Shown in pieces: positions 61,514-64,000 of a stretch of 64,000 nt of DNA (position 1 is the first letter of the stretch; each line of letters starts with the position of its first letter). The stretch is from Aureibaculum flavum (GTDB taxonomy: Bacteria > Bacteroidota > Bacteroidia > Flavobacteriales > Flavobacteriaceae). A program made the translations under genes and the position numbers. The stretch is taken from assembly GCF_016406085.1 (NCBI RefSeq), contig NZ_JAEHFJ010000009.1:113499-177498 (forward strand), written 5' to 3'. The notes beneath the pieces are model-generated. The model saw nothing but the letters and a program-made list of their open reading frames with translations. It was not told the origin of the DNA and ran no database searches.

Positions 61514-62152
61514 TTATTTTTTATTTCTCCATATAATTGATTGAACTGTATGAGAGTTTATATCATCATAAGTCAACACTATATCTTCAACATTTTTTAC
61601 TGCTGGAGTATGAAGCTCTCCTTCTAATTCATATGAGATATTTGAGTTTTTATAATAGTAGTAAATGTGGAAGTGATATGGGTCGAATACTATTTCTCCT
61701 GTACCGCGAGATGTAATTACCTTTGTCAATGGGTCTTCTACATGCACTTCATATTGATCAAGTGCTGTTGAATTTATAATTCTGATTTCGTTAAGCCTAA
61801 GTTCATTGTCCGATTCAAAATTTAAGTAGGCAATTGGGTTTTTGTCTTCTCGGGATATGTCAATGTATCTGTAATCAGGTCCGTCTTGTTGTCCAACATT
61901 GTATTCTACCAAATAAGGTTCATAGTAGCTTCTTAAAGAATCTAGCATATTTTTTTCGGGAAATGGAATTGAAAATGTGTCAAGCGAATTTTCTGAAAGG
62001 ACAATTTTCCTATAATTGGGTTTTACTTTGATTGAATTGGTGACAACTACTGGTTCATTTAGCGATTCCATATCAATTATTTTCTTTTCTTGATTATGAG
62101 TTGAACAACTTATCAGTCCCATTAAAAATATGTAGAATAAAATTTGTTTCAT
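61514..62152 (-). CDS. Uncharacterised lipoprotein (212 aa)
   Basis: Start set at 62152 (MKQILFYIFLMGLISC, lipobox LISC, Cys16); an upstream in-frame ATG at 62260 would run through the palindromic spacer and gives an implausible 36-residue extension. The mature protein is beta-rich with DSLRSYYEPYLVEYNVGQQDG and RGTGEIVFDPYHFHIYYYY; no family recognised. Flanked by the 188-bp repeat (downstream) and spacer element J3 (upstream). Confidence 0.68.
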   Translation of the reverse strand: MKQILFYIFLMGLISCSTHNQEKKIIDMESLNEPVVVTNSIKVKPNYRKIVLSENSLDTFSIPFPEKNMLDSLRSYYEPYLVEYNVGQQDGPDYRYIDISREDKNPIAYLNFESDNELRLNEIRIINSTALDQYEVHVEDPLTKVITSRGTGEIVFDPYHFHIYYYYKNSNISYELEGELHTPAVKNVEDIVLTYDDINSHTVQSIIWRNKK

Positions 62153-62167
62153 GTCAATTTTAATGCT

Positions 62168-62357
62168 GCCAACGTTACGTGTATGAAACGTAGCATTTAA
62201 ATTTACGATAATTTTCAGTTTAGCAATTAGCCAAATCTTTGATTTGGAACCGAAATACATTCAATATAAACTGCCAAATCAAAGATTTGGCGGACTTCGA
62301 AAATATGCAACGATGTTCGGGAAAGCCTGAACCAGCTATGTTTTATACATTTTGTTG
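62168..62357. repeat. Palindromic spacer element J3
   Basis: Outer arms GCCAACGTTACGTGTATGAA (62168-62187) and GCTATGTTTTATACAT then TTTGTTG (62335-62357) are imperfect inverted repeats. Inside are two mirrored hairpins: CCAAATCTTTGATTTGG (62231-62247) and GCCAAATCAAAGATTTGGC (62273-62291). The whole 190-bp unit has the look of a MITE or integron attC-like structure, but has no terminal duplication that I can verify. Confidence 0.65.
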
Positions 62358-62369
62358 TGTACAGTTTTT

Positions 62370-62972
62370 TTATTTAATTCCATTAATTGTATCCAAAAGG
62401 TATTCAGTCAGATTTTTATATTCAATTTCTCCTGGAATCCAACTCGCGAATTTCCAGTATTTTCATTTTTCATTTTTGTCAGTTGGCGGAATTAAAAGAA
62501 ACCATTGTTCTTCTTGTTTTCCTGCAATGATTATACTTTTAGCTAATTCTTTACTAACATCTTCATTTCCTGTATTTCTCCAAATCTCAATTATTTCTGG
62601 ATATAAATCTTTTAAGTATTGTATTTGGCTTATTTTTTCAAAACTCGGTTCCACCGCATCGTTGTAAGTCGGATAACCATTAGAAATAAGTAGAAAATTT
62701 TTGTAATCAATCGGCAATTCAACTCCAAGTTTCGATTCAATTTCCTTGATTTCTCTTTCAGTTGCTGGCAGATTTCCAATCCAATTATTTTTTATCTGTT
62801 CAGAAGTGAAATAATTATTGTCTTTTGTCGTCAGGGATTTCTGGAAAAGGTCAGTCAATATTTTTTTCATTTCGCTTAATTGATAAGTAGTCTCTCTTGT
62901 CAAATTATTTGATGTTCCACAAGACAAAAAAATAAATAATATTCCAAACGTAAATTTATTAATTGCTGTCAT
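62370..62972 (-). pseudogene. SUKH (SMI1/KNR4) family lipoprotein interrupted by an in-frame TGA
   Basis: Lipobox FLSC (Cys18) and a SUKH domain: LPATEREIKEIESKLGVELP, IDYKNFLLISNGYP, KSIIIAGKQEEQWFLLIPP. The open frame ends at TGA 62465-62463 after DKNEK. Reading through it, the same frame continues for 30 residues (KYWKFASWIPGEIEYKNLTE, then YLLDTINGIK) to a TAA at 62372-62370. That continuation is the normal SUKH C-terminus. A single change from TGG (Trp) to TGA explains the stop. If translated, the product (169 aa) lacks the last strand-helix. SUKH proteins are immunity proteins of contact-dependent toxins. Confidence 0.75.
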
Positions 62973-62986
62973 TGCTCAAATTGTAC

Positions 62987-63174
62987 ACAACATATGTATA
63001 ACCACATTGTAGTTATATCTACTATAGTTACAACTATGTTTTTCTTGAATTACGAAGCTAAAACGAACAACACTTTAAATGGGTTTGAGTAGGGGTTTTA
63101 TTTAGCGACTACGTATTCAAATGTAGTAATTATCTGGTAATAATGCAAATGGGGAATTAAGTAGATTTTCCTTG
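62987..63174. repeat. 188-bp direct repeat, copy 2
   Basis: Second copy of the repeat at 61293-61480, same length, same orientation, same position relative to the neighbouring minus-strand gene start. The spacing between copies is 1694 bp and encloses two lipoprotein genes. Confidence 0.85.
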
Positions 63175-63216
63175 TTTTTTTGCCACAGTACTTTGTTGCC
63201 AACAGTACTTATTGTT

Positions 63217-63900
63217 TTAAAAGAATTTCGACAAATAATCAATTTTTTCTTGATCCGTAATTATTTCGTGATACCAAACTGGAGGTTGATAATCAACCGA
63301 TTCTTCTTCTTTTTCGCTTTCTCTTTTTTTCTTTCGTGCGTTTTCAATAATTTCAAGTGATTTTTCACTAGGTTTCTTTAGTAATTTAATCGACTTTATC
63401 TGATTAACCTCAATAGTTATTTTTCCGTTTTGCTCATCAGAACTATATTGAACAGTTAAACCTAATGGAAGTTTTGTGTAAATAGGCATCTGTTGTAAAA
63501 GTTTATATTTTGCAACCTCTGTTTTAGTAATTGTCAATGTGTTTTTTTCTTCATCAAATTCTGTTTTCGGTTGTTGAAGATATCTTGAGCTTATATTCTC
63601 AATATAGCATAATTTTGAAGTTCCGTTTCGATAAGACGCATAACTGTCGAGATTAGAAAGATTGAATTTAAAACCATAAAGAATTAATTGTTTCGTTCCG
63701 TTATCATGTTCAAAGCAAAATCCATTAGGTCTGTATTTGCCTTCATATCCTCCAGATCCAAATGTGATAAATCCTTCTATAGTTTTTCCATCGTTTAAAG
63801 TTACTTTACAAACAGCTTGAATTTCTGGTGCTCCAAGGTCTATATTGATAGGTTTTTCAGAGGTAAATATCAATAAAATTAAAATTATAAATATTCTCAT
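63217..63900 (-). CDS. Exported protein of unknown function (227 aa)
   Basis: Short signal peptide (about 1-13, ends in IFTSE) followed by a beta-rich domain (GKTIEGFITFGSGGYEGKYRPNG, LILYGFKFNLSNL) and a C-terminal basic helix (about 195-210, ENARKKKRESEKEEE). No family recognised. It is the last complete gene; another junction-like sequence with GTTGGCAATGTATG starts upstream at about 63920 and runs to the edge. Confidence 0.62.
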   Translation of the reverse strand: MRIFIILILLIFTSEKPINIDLGAPEIQAVCKVTLNDGKTIEGFITFGSGGYEGKYRPNGFCFEHDNGTKQLILYGFKFNLSNLDSYASYRNGTSKLCYIENISSRYLQQPKTEFDEEKNTLTITKTEVAKYKLLQQMPIYTKLPLGLTVQYSSDEQNGKITIEVNQIKSIKLLKKPSEKSLEIIENARKKKRESEKEEESVDYQPPVWYHEIITDQEKIDYLSKFF

Positions 63901-64000
63901 ATGTAGTTTTTTCGTATTGTTGGCAATGTATGTGTAAAGATAGTAAAACGTTAGTTTTATTCTCTTTACATAGTGTTAGTTGTTGTTAATCGGAACTCAA

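Noticed and set aside
1..64000. rRNA, tRNA, CRISPR arrays, prophage or complete insertion sequences
   Set aside because: No cloverleaf, rRNA-like, transposase, integrase or phage structural sequence was recognised on either strand.

Overview
The window comes from an AT-rich marine-type member of the Bacteroidota, most likely Flavobacteriaceae. Evidence: perfect Bacteroidota -7 boxes (TAnnTTTG), few Shine-Dalgarno sequences, a type IX secretion C-terminal sorting domain (45369-48008), many SPII lipoproteins, DUF4369, DKNYY and YARHG families, and an alginate-lyase-like gene. No rRNA, tRNA or CRISPR array was seen.

Left part (1-17.9 kb) is mostly ordinary chromosome: the end of a FUSC permease, a VanX/DdpX-like dipeptidase, a kinase-like orphan, an S1/P1 nuclease, a compact SPFH operon (SPFH, two tiny genes, a PH-like membrane protein, a hydrolase, an Arc-type ribbon-helix-helix protein), an M14 peptidase, a DUF819 transporter with a periplasmic extension, a DUF4369 lipoprotein, AIM24, a DUF559 remnant, Ddl, PASTA, an RluA-family pseudouridine synthase, a hotdog thioesterase and a CAT-fold acetyltransferase.

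Middle part (17.9-48.0 kb) is the striking region. It holds 27 genes, all on the minus strand, nearly all encoding signal-peptide, lipoprotein or membrane proteins of unknown function. Recognisable modules are DUF3592, YARHG (twice, once fused to an L-domain repeat array), an NlpC/P60-like Cys/His lipoprotein, two DKNYY-repeat proteins, two SH3b-like proteins, an LprI-like domain and a T9SS-secreted BNR/beta-propeller protein. Six intergenic sites carry the same 71-bp promoter architecture: two 14-bp half-sites with an exact 21-bp period, then exactly 28 bp, then a perfect TAnnTTTG -7 box. Together these six promoters can account for all 27 genes, which suggests one envelope/secretion regulon driven by a direct-repeat-binding activator (LytTR-like by inference). 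The regulator is not in the window.

Right part (48-59 kb) holds an aldehyde dehydrogenase/DUF779/AraC locus, a polysaccharide deacetylase, two alpha/beta or HAD hydrolases, a VOC protein, an alginate-lyase-family gene and small membrane proteins. The last stretch (59.4-64 kb) is an array of short secreted or lipoprotein genes in one orientation. They are separated by palindromic or repeated spacers, including a 188-bp direct repeat (about 95% identical) and junctions sharing a CAACA core. It resembles a cassette array. One member, a SUKH (SMI1/KNR4) lipoprotein, carries an in-frame TGA that removes its conserved C-terminus.
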